A stretch of 64,000 bases of DNA, taken from positions 1 to 64,000 of the forward strand of contig NZ_JACLAX010000015.1 in assembly GCF_014230355.1 (NCBI RefSeq). Reading direction: 5' to 3'. This DNA comes from Novosphingobium piscinae (GTDB lineage Bacteria; Pseudomonadota; Alphaproteobacteria; Sphingomonadales; Sphingomonadaceae). Positions 12,283 through 20,866 of this stretch are shown one piece after another. Below the pieces are notes generated by a model. It was given only the letters and a program-made list of their open reading frames with translations, did not search any database and was not told the origin of the DNA. The position numbers and the translations under genes were made by a program. Numbering within the stretch: the first letter of the stretch is position 1; every line of letters starts with the position of its first letter.

Positions 12283-12432
12283 GCCGGGCTACCCTCTCCT
12301 GGTGCTGACCGAGTGCGTCGCAGTTTTCCGCTACCGCTAAGCCACGGTCGTGGGGGCTCGTCAACTGAATTTAAGCGATCGATTAAAGGGCGGGAGGGAA
12401 TGGCGGTGTCGGGTGAGGAGCGGACGTTGATT

Positions 12433-12566
12433 GATCCTCCCCCACCGGGGGAGGGGGACCATCCGCGGGATGGTGGAGGGGCACCTTCCTTGGGCTCGGC
12501 CGTTGATCAAGGCGGGGTGCCCCTCCACCACCTTCGGTGGTCCCCCTCCCCGTTCCGGGGAGGATC
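12433..12566. repeat. Large inverted repeat, family B
   Basis: Two arms of about 53 bases, 12433-12485 and 12512-12566, read as imperfect reverse complements: each begins GATCCTCCCC from its outer end and runs to GGAGGGGCACC at its inner end. Each arm contains its own smaller hairpins (ACCATCCCGCGGATGG type). As RNA it would fold into a long stem, so it may stop transcription from either side. Confidence 0.8.
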
Positions 12567-12633
12567 TTAATGACCGACTTTGGGCGAAATCGAACAGCTC
12601 TCCCCGCTTGCCCCTATGGTCCTTTTCCCCAGA

Positions 12634-12741
12634 CCCGCTCAGGCTGAGCTTGTCGAAGCACGTGCGGTGACATTGGCCCCATGATCCTGCAACCGCGCCT
12701 CTGGATAGCGCGTGGGCTTCGACAGGCTCAGCCTGAGCGGG
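12634..12741. repeat. Inverted pair of family C repeats
   Basis: The left copy (12634-12661) contains CCGCTCAGGCTGAGC and TTGTCGAAGC; the right copy (12711-12741) contains GCTTCGACAGGCTCAG and CCTGAGCGGG. They are in opposite orientation about 50 bases apart. The same family appears at 17761-17952, where it reaches into era. Confidence 0.75.
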
Positions 12742-12832
12742 CTTTGGTTCTCAATGGCCTTGCTCTCAATGACCATTCCTTGCGCGCAACCCGCCGATCC
12801 CATCTTCCCACGCTGCCCGGCCACCCCAACGC

Positions 12833-14182
12833 TCACCGCATCAGCACCAGTTCCTCGGCCATGCTCGGATGCAGCGCCACGGTGGCGTCGAAATCGGCCT
12901 TGGTCAGCCTGGCCTTCACCGCGATCGCGGCAGCCTGGAGGATTTCCGGAGCCTCGGGCCCGATCAGGTGGACGCCCAGCACGCGATCGGTGTTGGCATC
13001 GACCACCAGCTTGTAGAGCCCACGCTCCATCCGCCCGGCGAAGACATTCTTCATCGGCCGGAAGTCCGAGGTGTAGACCTTGATGTTGCCATAGGCATTG
13101 CGCGCCTGCCCCTCGGTCAGCCCCACGCCGGCGAGCGGCGGCTGCGAGAACACGGCGCTGGGTATGCAGTCATAGTCGATCGTCCGCGGATTGTTGCCGA
13201 ACACCGTGTCGGCAAAGGCGTGGCCCTCGCGGATCGCCACGGGGGTCAGCTGGACCCGGTCGGTCACGTCGCCGACAGCATAGATGCTGGAGCACGAAGT
13301 CCGGTTGTAGTCATCGACCGGGATCTCGCCCTTGGCGCCGAGTTCGATCCCGGCGTTCTCCAGGCCCAAGCCTTCGGTCTTGGGCTGGCGGCCGGTGGCG
13401 ATCAGCACGGCGTCCGCCTCGATCGGCGCGGACTTGCCGATCGCCACCTTGAGACTGCCATTGTCCTGCTTTTCAACCGACTGGATCGGGGAGTTGAAGC
13501 GATAGACGATCCCGCGCGCCATGGTGATCTGCAGCAGGCGATCCCGCAGCGCCTCGTCATAGCCGCGCAGGATCTGGTCGCTGCGGTTGACCACGGTCAC
13601 CTCGCAGCCCAGCGCGTTGAAGATGCCGGCGAATTCCAGCGCGATGTAGCCCGCGCCCTGGATCACCACGCGCCGCGGCAATTCGGGCAGGTGGAACACC
13701 TCGTTGGAGGTGATGCAGTGCTCGACCCCCGGGAAATCGGGCTTCACCGGCCAGGCGCCAACCGCCACAAGGATGACCTTCGCCGTGATCTCGCGCCCGC
13801 TCGCCAGCCGCACCGAGTGCGGCCCGGTGATGGTCGCGCGCTCAAGGAAGCGCTCCACCCGGTTGCTCTCCAGCGTCTGGGTATAGGCGGCGTTGAGCCG
13901 GTCGACGTCGCGCAGCACGGTGTCGCGCAGCACGTTCCAGTCAAAGCGCATGCCCTCGACCGACCAGCCATAGTGCGCGGCGTCCTGCAGCTCCTCGGCG
14001 AAGTGCGATCCGTAGACCAACAGCTTCTTCGGGACGCAGCCGCGGATCACGCAGGTCCCGCCGACGCGGTACTCCTCGGCGATCGCCACCTTCGCCCCAT
14101 GTCCCGAGGCGATCCGGCTGGCCCGCACCCCGCCCGATCCCGCACCGATGACGAAGAGGTCGTAGTCGTAGGTGTCGGTCAT
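12833..14182 (-). CDS. gor: Glutathione-disulfide reductase
   Basis: Reduces oxidised glutathione with NADPH, using FAD; cytoplasmic. The 449-residue product has the FAD-binding GAGSGGVRASR, the redox disulfide Cys44/Cys49 (GGTCVIRGCVPKK), the NAD(P)-binding GAGYIALEFAG followed by VVNRSDQILRGYD, the second FAD motif IYAVGDVTDR, and the dimer-interface catalytic His438 and Glu443 (LHPSMAEE). Length is normal. It is flanked by repeats on both sides and appears to be a single-gene unit. Confidence 0.95.
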   Translation of the reverse strand: MTDTYDYDLFVIGAGSGGVRASRIASGHGAKVAIAEEYRVGGTCVIRGCVPKKLLVYGSHFAEELQDAAHYGWSVEGMRFDWNVLRDTVLRDVDRLNAAYTQTLESNRVERFLERATITGPHSVRLASGREITAKVILVAVGAWPVKPDFPGVEHCITSNEVFHLPELPRRVVIQGAGYIALEFAGIFNALGCEVTVVNRSDQILRGYDEALRDRLLQITMARGIVYRFNSPIQSVEKQDNGSLKVAIGKSAPIEADAVLIATGRQPKTEGLGLENAGIELGAKGEIPVDDYNRTSCSSIYAVGDVTDRVQLTPVAIREGHAFADTVFGNNPRTIDYDCIPSAVFSQPPLAGVGLTEGQARNAYGNIKVYTSDFRPMKNVFAGRMERGLYKLVVDANTDRVLGVHLIGPEAPEILQAAAIAVKARLTKADFDATVALHPSMAEELVLMR

Positions 14183-14293
14183 TGGCGCAGTGCTCCCGTT
14201 GGAGCGGCGGATATGGCGCGGCAGGGAACGGATTGCCAGAGGGCAGCGGGCCCCGTCAGCCTGTCATCCGCATCGGGGCATGCGCGATCACAA

Positions 14294-14407
14294 GGCCGTC
14301 GGGCCAGCGGAGGCTGGCATCTCTGACCAGACTGCGCGAGCTTCACCACGATCCATCACGGTGGCCCAATCCGGCGAAAGATCCCAGCCGGCGATGGGAT
14401 GGCGGGG
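14294..14407. repeat. Inverted pair of family D palindromes
   Basis: 14294-14324 contains GGGCCAGCGGAGGCTGGC and 14377-14407 contains ATCCCAGCCGGCGATGGGAT. They face each other between pgi and gor, like a bacterial interspersed mosaic element. Gene orientation here is tandem minus, so the pair may mark the end of the pgi transcript. Confidence 0.6.
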
Positions 14408-14423
14408 ACCTGAGGCCGCCCCC

Positions 14424-15938
14424 TCAGCCGATCCCAGCCAGCTTGAGCAGCGCCTCGGTGCTGGGGTCGAAGGTGGTCCCGCCGGCCTCGATCTGGTTGG
14501 CGATCTGCTTGCCCAGTTCGACCCCGAACTGGTCGAAGGGGTTGATCCCCAGCAGCACGGCATTCGCGAAGGTGCGGTGTTCGTGAAAGGCGATCAGGGC
14601 GCCCAGCGTGGCGGCGTTGAGGTCTTCGACAAGGATAGTGGTCGAGGGCCGGTCGCCGGAATAGGCGCGGGCCGGGTCGTCGCTGGCCTTGCCCGCCATC
14701 AGCGCGGCGCCTTGGGCAAAGCAGTTCGACAGGAGAATGCGGTGATGCGCCGGGTCGAGCGCGTCGCCGGGCTGGATCGCGGCAAGGAAATCCACCGGGA
14801 TCAGCACGGTGCCCTGGTGCAGCAGCTGGAATACCGCATGCTGGGCATCGGTCCCTACCCCACCCCAGGTGATGGGAGCGGTCGGACCATCGACCGGGGT
14901 GCCATCGGCCTTCACCGCCTTGCCGTTCGACTCCATCTCGAGCTGCTGGAGGTAGTCCGGGAACAGCGCCAGCCGCTCGTCATAGGCGAAGACCGCGCGG
15001 GTCTGGCAGCCGCGGATCCGGGTGTAGTACTGATCGGCGAAGGCGGCGCGCAGTGGCAGATTGGCCGCGCCATCGGCCTCGGCGAAATGCCGGTCGATTG
15101 CCGCCGCGCCATCGAGGAAGGCCTGGAATTCGTCCCAGCCAAGCGCCAGGGCGATCGGAAAGCCGATCGACGACCACAGCGAATAGCGCCCCCCGACGCT
15201 TTCCTGGAACGGCAGGACGCGCGTTTCGTCCACGCCCCAGGCCACCGCCTTGTCAGGCGCGGCGGTCAGCGCGATGACCCGGCCATAGGGGTCGTCCACC
15301 CCATTGTCGCGCAGCCAGGCCAGTGCCGAAGCGGCGTTGGTCATGGTCTCGATCGTGGTGAAGGTCTTCGATGCGACGGCGATCAGCGTGGTGGCGGGAT
15401 CGCAGGCGGCGAAGGCTTGCTCGAGCGCGCAGCCGTCGATGTTGGAGACCACGTGAACATCCACCTCGGCGCCGTCGCGCGCCAGCGCGTCGATCGCCAG
15501 GGCCGGCCCCAGCGCCGATCCGCCGATGCCGATGTGGATCAGGTGACGGACTTCCCCAAGGGCGCCGCCGTGGATCGCCTCGACCAGCATGTGCATGCGA
15601 CCATGCAGCGCTGCAGCCTCGTCGACCGTGTCCGGCTTGCCCATACCGCGCTGGGCGGGATGCTCGGCGGCACGGCCCTCGGTGGTGTTGACCTGCTCGC
15701 CCGACAGCAGCGCCGCGCGCCGCCCGGCGAAGTCCGCGGCCGCGGCCAGCCGCTCGAAGCCGGCCAAGAGGTCGGCATCGAGGTGGGTCTTCGACCAGTC
15801 GAACCGGATCGGCCCGCCAGGCAGGTCCAGCGTGGTCGCCAGCCGGTCGACGCGGCCAGGGTCGCCGAACAGCTCGGCGAGGGTGCGGCGCGGCTGGTTC
15901 GCCAGGGCCTGCCATTCCATCCTTACCGCCTCGCTCAT
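14424..15938 (-). CDS. pgi: Glucose-6-phosphate isomerase
   Basis: Interconverts glucose 6-phosphate and fructose 6-phosphate. The 504-residue product has the sugar-phosphate isomerase segments HIGIGGSALGP, SKTFTTIETM, GGRYSLWSSIG and the C-terminal NPFDQFGVELGKQIA. The frame is open far upstream, over lepB and rnc, but that part is antisense and rejected. The ATG at 15938 is preferred because GAGGA lies about seven bases upstream; ATGs at 15974 and 15920 are alternatives. It diverges from lepB across about 230 bases. Confidence 0.94.
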   Translation of the reverse strand: MSEAVRMEWQALANQPRRTLAELFGDPGRVDRLATTLDLPGGPIRFDWSKTHLDADLLAGFERLAAAADFAGRRAALLSGEQVNTTEGRAAEHPAQRGMGKPDTVDEAAALHGRMHMLVEAIHGGALGEVRHLIHIGIGGSALGPALAIDALARDGAEVDVHVVSNIDGCALEQAFAACDPATTLIAVASKTFTTIETMTNAASALAWLRDNGVDDPYGRVIALTAAPDKAVAWGVDETRVLPFQESVGGRYSLWSSIGFPIALALGWDEFQAFLDGAAAIDRHFAEADGAANLPLRAAFADQYYTRIRGCQTRAVFAYDERLALFPDYLQQLEMESNGKAVKADGTPVDGPTAPITWGGVGTDAQHAVFQLLHQGTVLIPVDFLAAIQPGDALDPAHHRILLSNCFAQGAALMAGKASDDPARAYSGDRPSTTILVEDLNAATLGALIAFHEHRTFANAVLLGINPFDQFGVELGKQIANQIEAGGTTFDPSTEALLKLAGIG

Positions 15939-16169
15939 CGTCTGGTCCTCGTCTTGTTCGAAAGGTGTCGCCATGTCGCCGCCGCCCCGAATCCGGGGCG
16001 GCCCGGTCTGCCCGTGGCTGGCCGATCTTCCGCCGGGTCGCAAGCCTTGCCGCCGCCCGACAATCGTATTCGCCCGAAGCCCCCCGACGGTTCCCGCCGC
16101 AGCGCCCTTTTCTCCACGGGCCCGGTCGACTATGGCCGGGCTTAGGCCGGGCGCCCCGCCGCGCCAGCA

Positions 16170-17054
16170 ATGGACACCACGATGACCGATTCCAGTCCCG
16201 CCCCGACCCCGCCGGCTGCTGCCGATGCTGCCGGCACGCCTCCGGGAGGGACAGATCCGGCGGCGGCCAAGGCCGAGCCCAAGGAGGAGAGCTTTTTCGT
16301 TTTCCTGCTCAAGCTGGTGCTGATCGTCGGTGCCTTCCGCAGCTTCGCTCTCGCCCCGTTCAACATTCCCAGCGAATCCATGCTGCCCGGCCTGCAGAAC
16401 GGCGACTACCTGCTCGCGGCCAAGTGGCCCTATGGCTATTCGCGCTATTCGCTGCCTTTCTCGCTGCCGCTGATCCCGGGACGGATTCTCGCCGCGCAGC
16501 CGCAGCGCGGCGACGTGGTGATCTTCAAGGCCCCCCCGGTCAACGACACCGACTACATCAAGCGGGTGATCGGCCTGCCGGGCGATCAGGTGCAGATGAT
16601 CGGCGGCGTGCTGCACCTCAACGGACAGCCGGTGCCCAAGGTGCGGATCGCCGATGCCGTGGTGAAGGTCTCGGCCAACACCCGGTGCTTCGGCCCGGCC
16701 TTCGCGGCGGTTGCCGCCGACGGCTCGGCCGAGTGCCACTATCCCCGCTTCCGCGAGACCCTGCCAGGCGGGCGCAGCTACGACGTGCTCGATCTGGGCG
16801 CCACGCCGCAGGACGATACCCTGCCCGTGGTCGTGCCCGAGGGCGCGCTGTTCCTGATGGGCGACAACCGCGACAATTCCATGGACAGCCGGTTCCCGGC
16901 GATGGAAGGCGCCGGCATCGGGCTGGTGCCGCAGGGCAATCTGGTCGGCCGCGCGGCGATCATGATGTTCTCGACCGACGGCTCGGCCAGCTGGCTCAAG
17001 CCGTGGACATGGTTCACCGCCACGCGTTGGAGCCGCATCGGTGGCACGTTCTGA
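16170..17054 (+). CDS. lepB: Signal peptidase I
   Basis: Membrane-bound serine protease that cleaves signal peptides from exported proteins. The 294-residue product has a disordered Pro/Ala-rich N-tail, a transmembrane helix at about residues 42-58, catalytic Ser70 (NIPSESMLPGL) and general base Lys131 (YIKRVIGLPGD), and box E GDNRDNSMDSR. The Ala/Pro-rich start is longer than usual. It is first of a lepB-rnc-era cluster, a common bacterial order, and overlaps rnc by 14 bases. Confidence 0.95.
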   Translation: MDTTMTDSSPAPTPPAAADAAGTPPGGTDPAAAKAEPKEESFFVFLLKLVLIVGAFRSFALAPFNIPSESMLPGLQNGDYLLAAKWPYGYSRYSLPFSLPLIPGRILAAQPQRGDVVIFKAPPVNDTDYIKRVIGLPGDQVQMIGGVLHLNGQPVPKVRIADAVVKVSANTRCFGPAFAAVAADGSAECHYPRFRETLPGGRSYDVLDLGATPQDDTLPVVVPEGALFLMGDNRDNSMDSRFPAMEGAGIGLVPQGNLVGRAAIMMFSTDGSASWLKPWTWFTATRWSRIGGTF

Positions 17055-17742
17055 GCCGATGCCCCTCCAGATCGGGCTCAGCGAGGACAGTCGCGCCTTT
17101 CTCGAACAGCTGTTGGGCGAACCGTTGGCCGATCCGGCACTGTGGTGCGAGGCGCTGACCCATGGCAGCACCGGCGAGCCGCGCAATTACGAGCGGCTCG
17201 AGTTTCTCGGTGACCGGGTGCTGGGCCTGGTCATTGCCGAATGGCTGCACGAGCGCGGCACCGGCAACGAGGGCAAGCTCTCGCAGCGCCTGAACGCGTT
17301 GGTCAGCCGCGACATGAATGCCGCGATCGCACGCACCATCGGCCTGGGCAGGCACATCCGGCTGGGCAAGCAGGCACGCGACGACGGTGGCGCCGACAGC
17401 GACAACATCCTTGGCGACGTGCTCGAGGCGCTGCTCGGGGCCAGTTTCGTCAGTCGCGGTTTCGCCGCGACCCGCGCGCTGGTCCGCCAGCTTTGGGCCG
17501 ATCCGGTCGAAGGGCGGGTTGGCCAGAGCAAGCATCCCAAATCGGCGCTGCAGGAATGGGCTGCGGGCAATCGCCGCCGCATGCCGCACTACAAGCTGAT
17601 CGCGCGGACCGGCCCCGACCATGCCGCCCACTTCCGCGTCGCGGTCGAGGTCCACGGCGTCGGCGAGGTCGAGGCCGAAGGCTCGAGCAAGCAGGAAGCC
17701 GAGACCGCCGCGGCGGCGGCCTTTCTCCAGCAGTTCGGATAG
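17041..17742 (+). CDS. rnc: Ribonuclease III
   Basis: Double-strand-specific endoribonuclease for rRNA and mRNA processing. The 233-residue product has the signature ERLEFLGDRVLGL, the second catalytic region DNILGDVLEALLGA and a C-terminal double-stranded-RNA-binding domain from HPKSALQEWA to the end. Start chosen at the GTG of 17041, which has GGAG nine bases upstream and overlaps lepB; the ATG at 17059 has no visible ribosome-binding site. A family C repeat separates it from era. Confidence 0.94.
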   Translation: MARSEPMPLQIGLSEDSRAFLEQLLGEPLADPALWCEALTHGSTGEPRNYERLEFLGDRVLGLVIAEWLHERGTGNEGKLSQRLNALVSRDMNAAIARTIGLGRHIRLGKQARDDGGADSDNILGDVLEALLGASFVSRGFAATRALVRQLWADPVEGRVGQSKHPKSALQEWAAGNRRRMPHYKLIARTGPDHAAHFRVAVEVHGVGEVEAEGSSKQEAETAAAAAFLQQFG

Positions 17743-17760
17743 GTTACCCAGCCAAACCGT

Positions 17761-17952
17761 AGCGCGTGGCCTTCGACAGGCTCAGGCCGAGCGGACCATG
17801 TTCTGATTGGATTGCCGATTGCCCAACACCCCCACTCCCGCTCAGCATGGCCCCGGAAAGGCCCGGGCCGAGCGGACCATGCCCTGACTGGATAGCCGAT
17901 TGCCCAACACCCCCACTCCCGCTCAGCCTGAGCCTGTCGAAGGCCACGCGCT
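17761..17952. repeat. Family C element with 27-bp perfect inverted ends and a tandem duplication
   Basis: The outer arms 17761-17787 and 17926-17952 are perfect reverse complements over 27 bases, containing CTTCGACAGGCTCAGG. Between them the segment from GAGCGGACCATG through ACTCCCGCTCAGC occurs twice with few differences. The element fills the rnc-era gap, and its right arm is in frame with era. Confidence 0.85.
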
Positions 17953-18850
17953 CCCCTCGCCCCAGCACTGCGGCCTTGTCGCGGTGATCGGCGCGCCCAA
18001 CGCCGGCAAGTCAACCCTCGTCAACCAGCTGGTCGGCCAGAAGGTGGCGATCGTCTCGGCCAAGGCCCAGACCACCCGCGCCCGCCTGATGGGGATCGCG
18101 CTGGAGGGGCCCGCCCAGATCATCCTGGCCGACACCCCCGGCATCTTCCAGCCGCGCCGGCGGCTCGACCGCGCCATGGTCAACGCCGCCTGGGACGGCG
18201 CGCAGGAGGCCGATGCGATCCTGCTGGTGGTCGATGCCCGCAAGAAGAAGCTCGACCAGCTCGAGCCGATCCTCGCCGCGCTGAAGGACCGCCCCGAGCG
18301 CAAGCTACTGGCGCTCAACAAGGTGGACCAGTGCGTCAAGGAACCGCTGCTGGTCCTGGCCGAGCAGCTCAACGCCCTGGTCGGCTTCGACGAGGTGTTC
18401 TTTGTCTCGGCGCTGAGCGGCGATGGCGTGCCCGAGCTCAAGATGCGCCTCGCCGCGCTGATGCCCGAGGGCCCCTGGCACTATCCCGAGGACCAGGTCT
18501 CAGACGCCAGCGAACGCCTGCTGGCCGCCGAGATCACGCGCGAGCAGCTCTACCGCCAGCTCCACGACGAGCTGCCCTACGACAGCGCGGTCCGCCCGGA
18601 GAGCTATACCCTGCGCAGCGACGGCTCGATCGAGATCCACCAGCAGATCGTCATCGCGCGCGATAGCCAGAAGGGCATCGTCCTCGGCAAGGGCGGTAGC
18701 AAGCTCAAGGCGATCGGCGAGGCCGCGCGCAAGGAGCTGGCCGAGCTGCTGGGGGTGAAGGTGCACCTGTTCCTGCACGTACGGGTGGAGGAAGGCTGGG
18801 CCGAGAGCCGCGAGATCTACGAAGAAATCGGCCTGGAGTGGGTGAAGTGA
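17900..18850 (+). CDS. era: GTPase Era
   Basis: Ribosome-assembly GTPase that binds 16S rRNA through a C-terminal KH domain. The 316-residue product has G1 GAPNAGKST, a T-rich switch I region (AQTTRAR), G3 DTPG, G4 NKVD, and KH motif GIVLGKGGSKLKAIG. The N-terminus is unusual: the only frame start available before the G1 strand, apart from a CTG at 17888, is a TTG at 17900, and residues 9-18 (QPEPVEGHAL) are encoded by the inverted repeat. A GTG at 17984 would delete the first beta-strand. The native start seems to have been displaced by the repeat. Confidence 0.92.
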   Translation: MPNTPTPAQPEPVEGHALPSPQHCGLVAVIGAPNAGKSTLVNQLVGQKVAIVSAKAQTTRARLMGIALEGPAQIILADTPGIFQPRRRLDRAMVNAAWDGAQEADAILLVVDARKKKLDQLEPILAALKDRPERKLLALNKVDQCVKEPLLVLAEQLNALVGFDEVFFVSALSGDGVPELKMRLAALMPEGPWHYPEDQVSDASERLLAAEITREQLYRQLHDELPYDSAVRPESYTLRSDGSIEIHQQIVIARDSQKGIVLGKGGSKLKAIGEAARKELAELLGVKVHLFLHVRVEEGWAESREIYEEIGLEWVK

Positions 18851-19695
18851 AGCGGCTTGCGCCAGCCCTGCTTGCCGCCTGCGCGCTGGGCGCCGTTCCG
18901 CTTGCCGCGCGCGATGCGGCCGGGGCGCGTGGTGCCCTGGCGCCGGGTGATACCTACGTCGCGCTGGGCAGTTCCTATGCCGCAGGCCCGGGCGTGGGTG
19001 AGCCGGCCGGCGGCCCGGCGCGCTGCAACCGCGGCAACCTGTCCTACCCCCGGCTCCTCGCCCAGCGCCTGTCGCTGACCCTGGTCGACGCCAGCTGCAG
19101 CGGATCGACCACCGAGCACGTGCTTGGCCCCTGGAACGAGCTGCCCGCGCAGATCGAGGCGGTGACCCCGGCGACCCGGCTGGTGACGATCACCTCGGGC
19201 GGGAACGACGTGGGCTTTGTCCGCAACCTCTTCGCCGCCGCCTGCGCGACCATGCCATCCGGCGGGCGCCCCGCGCAGTGTCCCACCGCGCTGCGGCCGA
19301 CCGCGGCAGACTGGACCGCCCTGGAAACGCGGATGCATGCGATCGCTGCCGAGGTCCGTCGGCGGGCGCCCGCAGCTCGGCTGGTGTTCATCGATTATCC
19401 CACCATCCTGCCGGCGCGGGGCGCCTGCCCGGCGCTGTCCGGGTCTGCCGCCGACCTGGCGGCGAGCCGGGCCGAGGCCGTCAAGCTCGCCGCCATCACC
19501 GCGCGCGTGGCCCGGGCCGAACGCGCGCTGCTCCTCAAGGCCTCGCAGCTGAGCGCCCGCCATGGTCCGTGCGATCCGGAGCCCTGGTCGTTCGGCAGCA
19601 GCGCACCGGCGGGATCGGCGCCGGTCCATCCCGGGGTCAAGGCCCACGCGGCGATCGCCGAGGCCCTCGCCGCCCTGCTCCGGCGCAAGGGGTAG
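18847..19695 (+). CDS. Exported SGNH/GDSL-type hydrolase
   Basis: A 282-residue esterase/lipase-like protein with an N-terminal signal segment (RLAPALLAACALGAVPLAA). Block I is LGSSYAAGPG, with Ser43 as the probable nucleophile; block III is SGGNDVG; the C-terminal block is APVHPGVKAH with the catalytic His but no Asp two residues before, as in the Streptomyces-esterase branch. Several cysteines are spread through the chain. The GTG overlaps the era stop (GTGA), so it is cotranscribed with era. A GTG at 18838 is also possible. Substrate unknown. Confidence 0.82.
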   Translation: MKRLAPALLAACALGAVPLAARDAAGARGALAPGDTYVALGSSYAAGPGVGEPAGGPARCNRGNLSYPRLLAQRLSLTLVDASCSGSTTEHVLGPWNELPAQIEAVTPATRLVTITSGGNDVGFVRNLFAAACATMPSGGRPAQCPTALRPTAADWTALETRMHAIAAEVRRRAPAARLVFIDYPTILPARGACPALSGSAADLAASRAEAVKLAAITARVARAERALLLKASQLSARHGPCDPEPWSFGSSAPAGSAPVHPGVKAHAAIAEALAALLRRKG

Positions 19696-19702
19696 TCCGA
19701 CG

Positions 19703-20374
19703 ATGATCCAGCGCGAATTGCTCGGCTCCGCGCAGGTTCCGGGCGGCACCGAACTGCGGCTGTTCCGCCACGATCGCGACTTCATGATCGTGATGGGCCA
19801 CAATGAACTGATGAGCAGCCGGATGAGCGGGTCGGAAGTGGCCTTGGCCACCGAAACGATCCGCCGCCTGCCCGAGCGACCCGACCCGCGCCTGCTGATC
19901 GGCGGCTATGGCATGGGCTTCACCCTGCGCGCGGCGCTGGCCGCGCTGGGTCCGCTGGCCGAGGTGGTCGTCGCCGAACTGGTCCCTGAAATCATTGCCT
20001 GGGCGCGCGGCCCGATGGCCGAGCTTGCCGCCGGCTGCCTCGACGATCCGCGCGTGCGCCTGCTGATGGGCGATGTCGGGACCACCATCGACGGCGCGCG
20101 CGGCGACTACGACGCCATCCTGCTCGACGTCGACAACGGCCCCGACGGGGTGGTGCGCGAAGGCAACGACAGCCTCTACACCGCCTCCGGCCTGCGCGCC
20201 GCCCACCGCGCGCTGCGGCCCGGCGGGGTGCTGGCCGTTTGGTCAGCCGGTCCCGATGCGGCCTTTGCCCGGCGGCTCGAGAAGAACGGCTTCATGGTCG
20301 ACGAAATGCGGGTCGCCGCACGGACCAACGGCAAGGGCCCCAAGCACACGATCTGGTTCGCCGTACCCCGCTGA
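19703..20374 (+). CDS. Spermidine synthase-like methyltransferase-fold protein
   Basis: A 223-residue protein with a Rossmann-type nucleotide site LLIGGYGMGFTLRAAL, an acidic DVDNGPDG in the position of the spermidine-synthase catalytic loop, and LRPGGVLAVWSAGPD. It lacks the N-terminal beta-domain of full spermidine synthases, so polyamine synthesis is uncertain; many such short homologues are annotated only as spermidine synthase-like. It begins seven bases after the SGNH hydrolase stop and shares the operon. Confidence 0.75.
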   Translation: MIQRELLGSAQVPGGTELRLFRHDRDFMIVMGHNELMSSRMSGSEVALATETIRRLPERPDPRLLIGGYGMGFTLRAALAALGPLAEVVVAELVPEIIAWARGPMAELAAGCLDDPRVRLLMGDVGTTIDGARGDYDAILLDVDNGPDGVVREGNDSLYTASGLRAAHRALRPGGVLAVWSAGPDAAFARRLEKNGFMVDEMRVAARTNGKGPKHTIWFAVPR

Positions 20375-20392
20375 GGGCACCGGCCGTCGGGC

Positions 20393-20680
20393 TCAACCCG
20401 TCCGGTCCTGCGCCGCGCGCAACAGCTGAAGCCTTGTCGGATGGCGGGCATAGCGCGCGCGCATGCGGACCTCGTCGCGCTCCAGGCTGCGGCAGCGCAG
20501 CTTCGCCACCGCCGCGCTGATCTGGGCCGCGCGCTCGGCATCGTAGGGTTCCTCGCCGCCCCAGTGGTTGCACCCCAGGCGGCGCTCGATCACCGCGCGC
20601 AGATCGGACGGCGCCTGGCGCAGGGCCCGGTCGAACCCGTCCCCGCTCACCCCCGCGGCGGCCAGCAGCAGCCAGAGCAT
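20393..20680 (-). CDS. Small exported protein, unknown function
   Basis: A 95-residue protein with a short hydrophobic start (MLWLLLAAAGVSG) and two cysteines (GCNHWGGEEPYD and KLRCRS). The rest is helical and charged. It follows the 59-residue HTH-like gene by six bases and ends the topA unit. I do not recognise the family. Confidence 0.6.
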   Translation of the reverse strand: MLWLLLAAAGVSGDGFDRALRQAPSDLRAVIERRLGCNHWGGEEPYDAERAAQISAAVAKLRCRSLERDEVRMRARYARHPTRLQLLRAAQDRTG

Positions 20681-20686
20681 CGGGCC

Positions 20687-20866
20687 CTACCGCAGTTTGG
20701 AGATGGCGAAGCCGTGCTGGCGCGCGGCGTCCCTGGTCGATTCCTCGGTGCGGTTGAGCGCCTTGGCGATCTCCTTCAGCCCCTTGGCCTTGCCGGCCAG
20801 GGTTTGCAGCTTCTGCAGCTCCTCGGGCTTCCACGGCTGCTTGTGGCGTGCGACCTTCTCGCTCAT
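20687..20866 (-). CDS. Small Myb/SANT-like helix-turn-helix protein
   Basis: A 59-residue basic protein read MSEKVARHKQPWKPEELQK and onward, ending FAISKLR. The pattern of a tryptophan followed by PEELQKLQTLAGKAKGLKEIAKALNR resembles a Myb/SANT or homeobox-like helix-turn-helix. Its ATG overlaps the topA stop (ATGA), so it is translated with topoisomerase I. DNA binding is inferred from the helix pattern and the charge. Confidence 0.6.
   Translation of the reverse strand: MSEKVARHKQPWKPEELQKLQTLAGKAKGLKEIAKALNRTEESTRDAARQHGFAISKLR

Larger units (their letters stand above)
12283..12832. other. Intergenic region with two repeat families, no gene seen
   Basis: About 550 bases between pccB and gor, both on the minus strand. 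The first about 100 bases upstream of pccB are less GC-rich (around ACTGAATTTAAGCG) and probably hold its promoter. The rest is occupied by the large family B inverted repeat and a family C inverted pair. No convincing coding frame was found. Confidence 0.6.

Noticed and set aside
14424-17186. 920-residue open frame containing pgi
   Set aside because: Only the part from 15938 downward matches glucose-6-phosphate isomerase; the N-terminal 400 residues are antisense to lepB and rnc.
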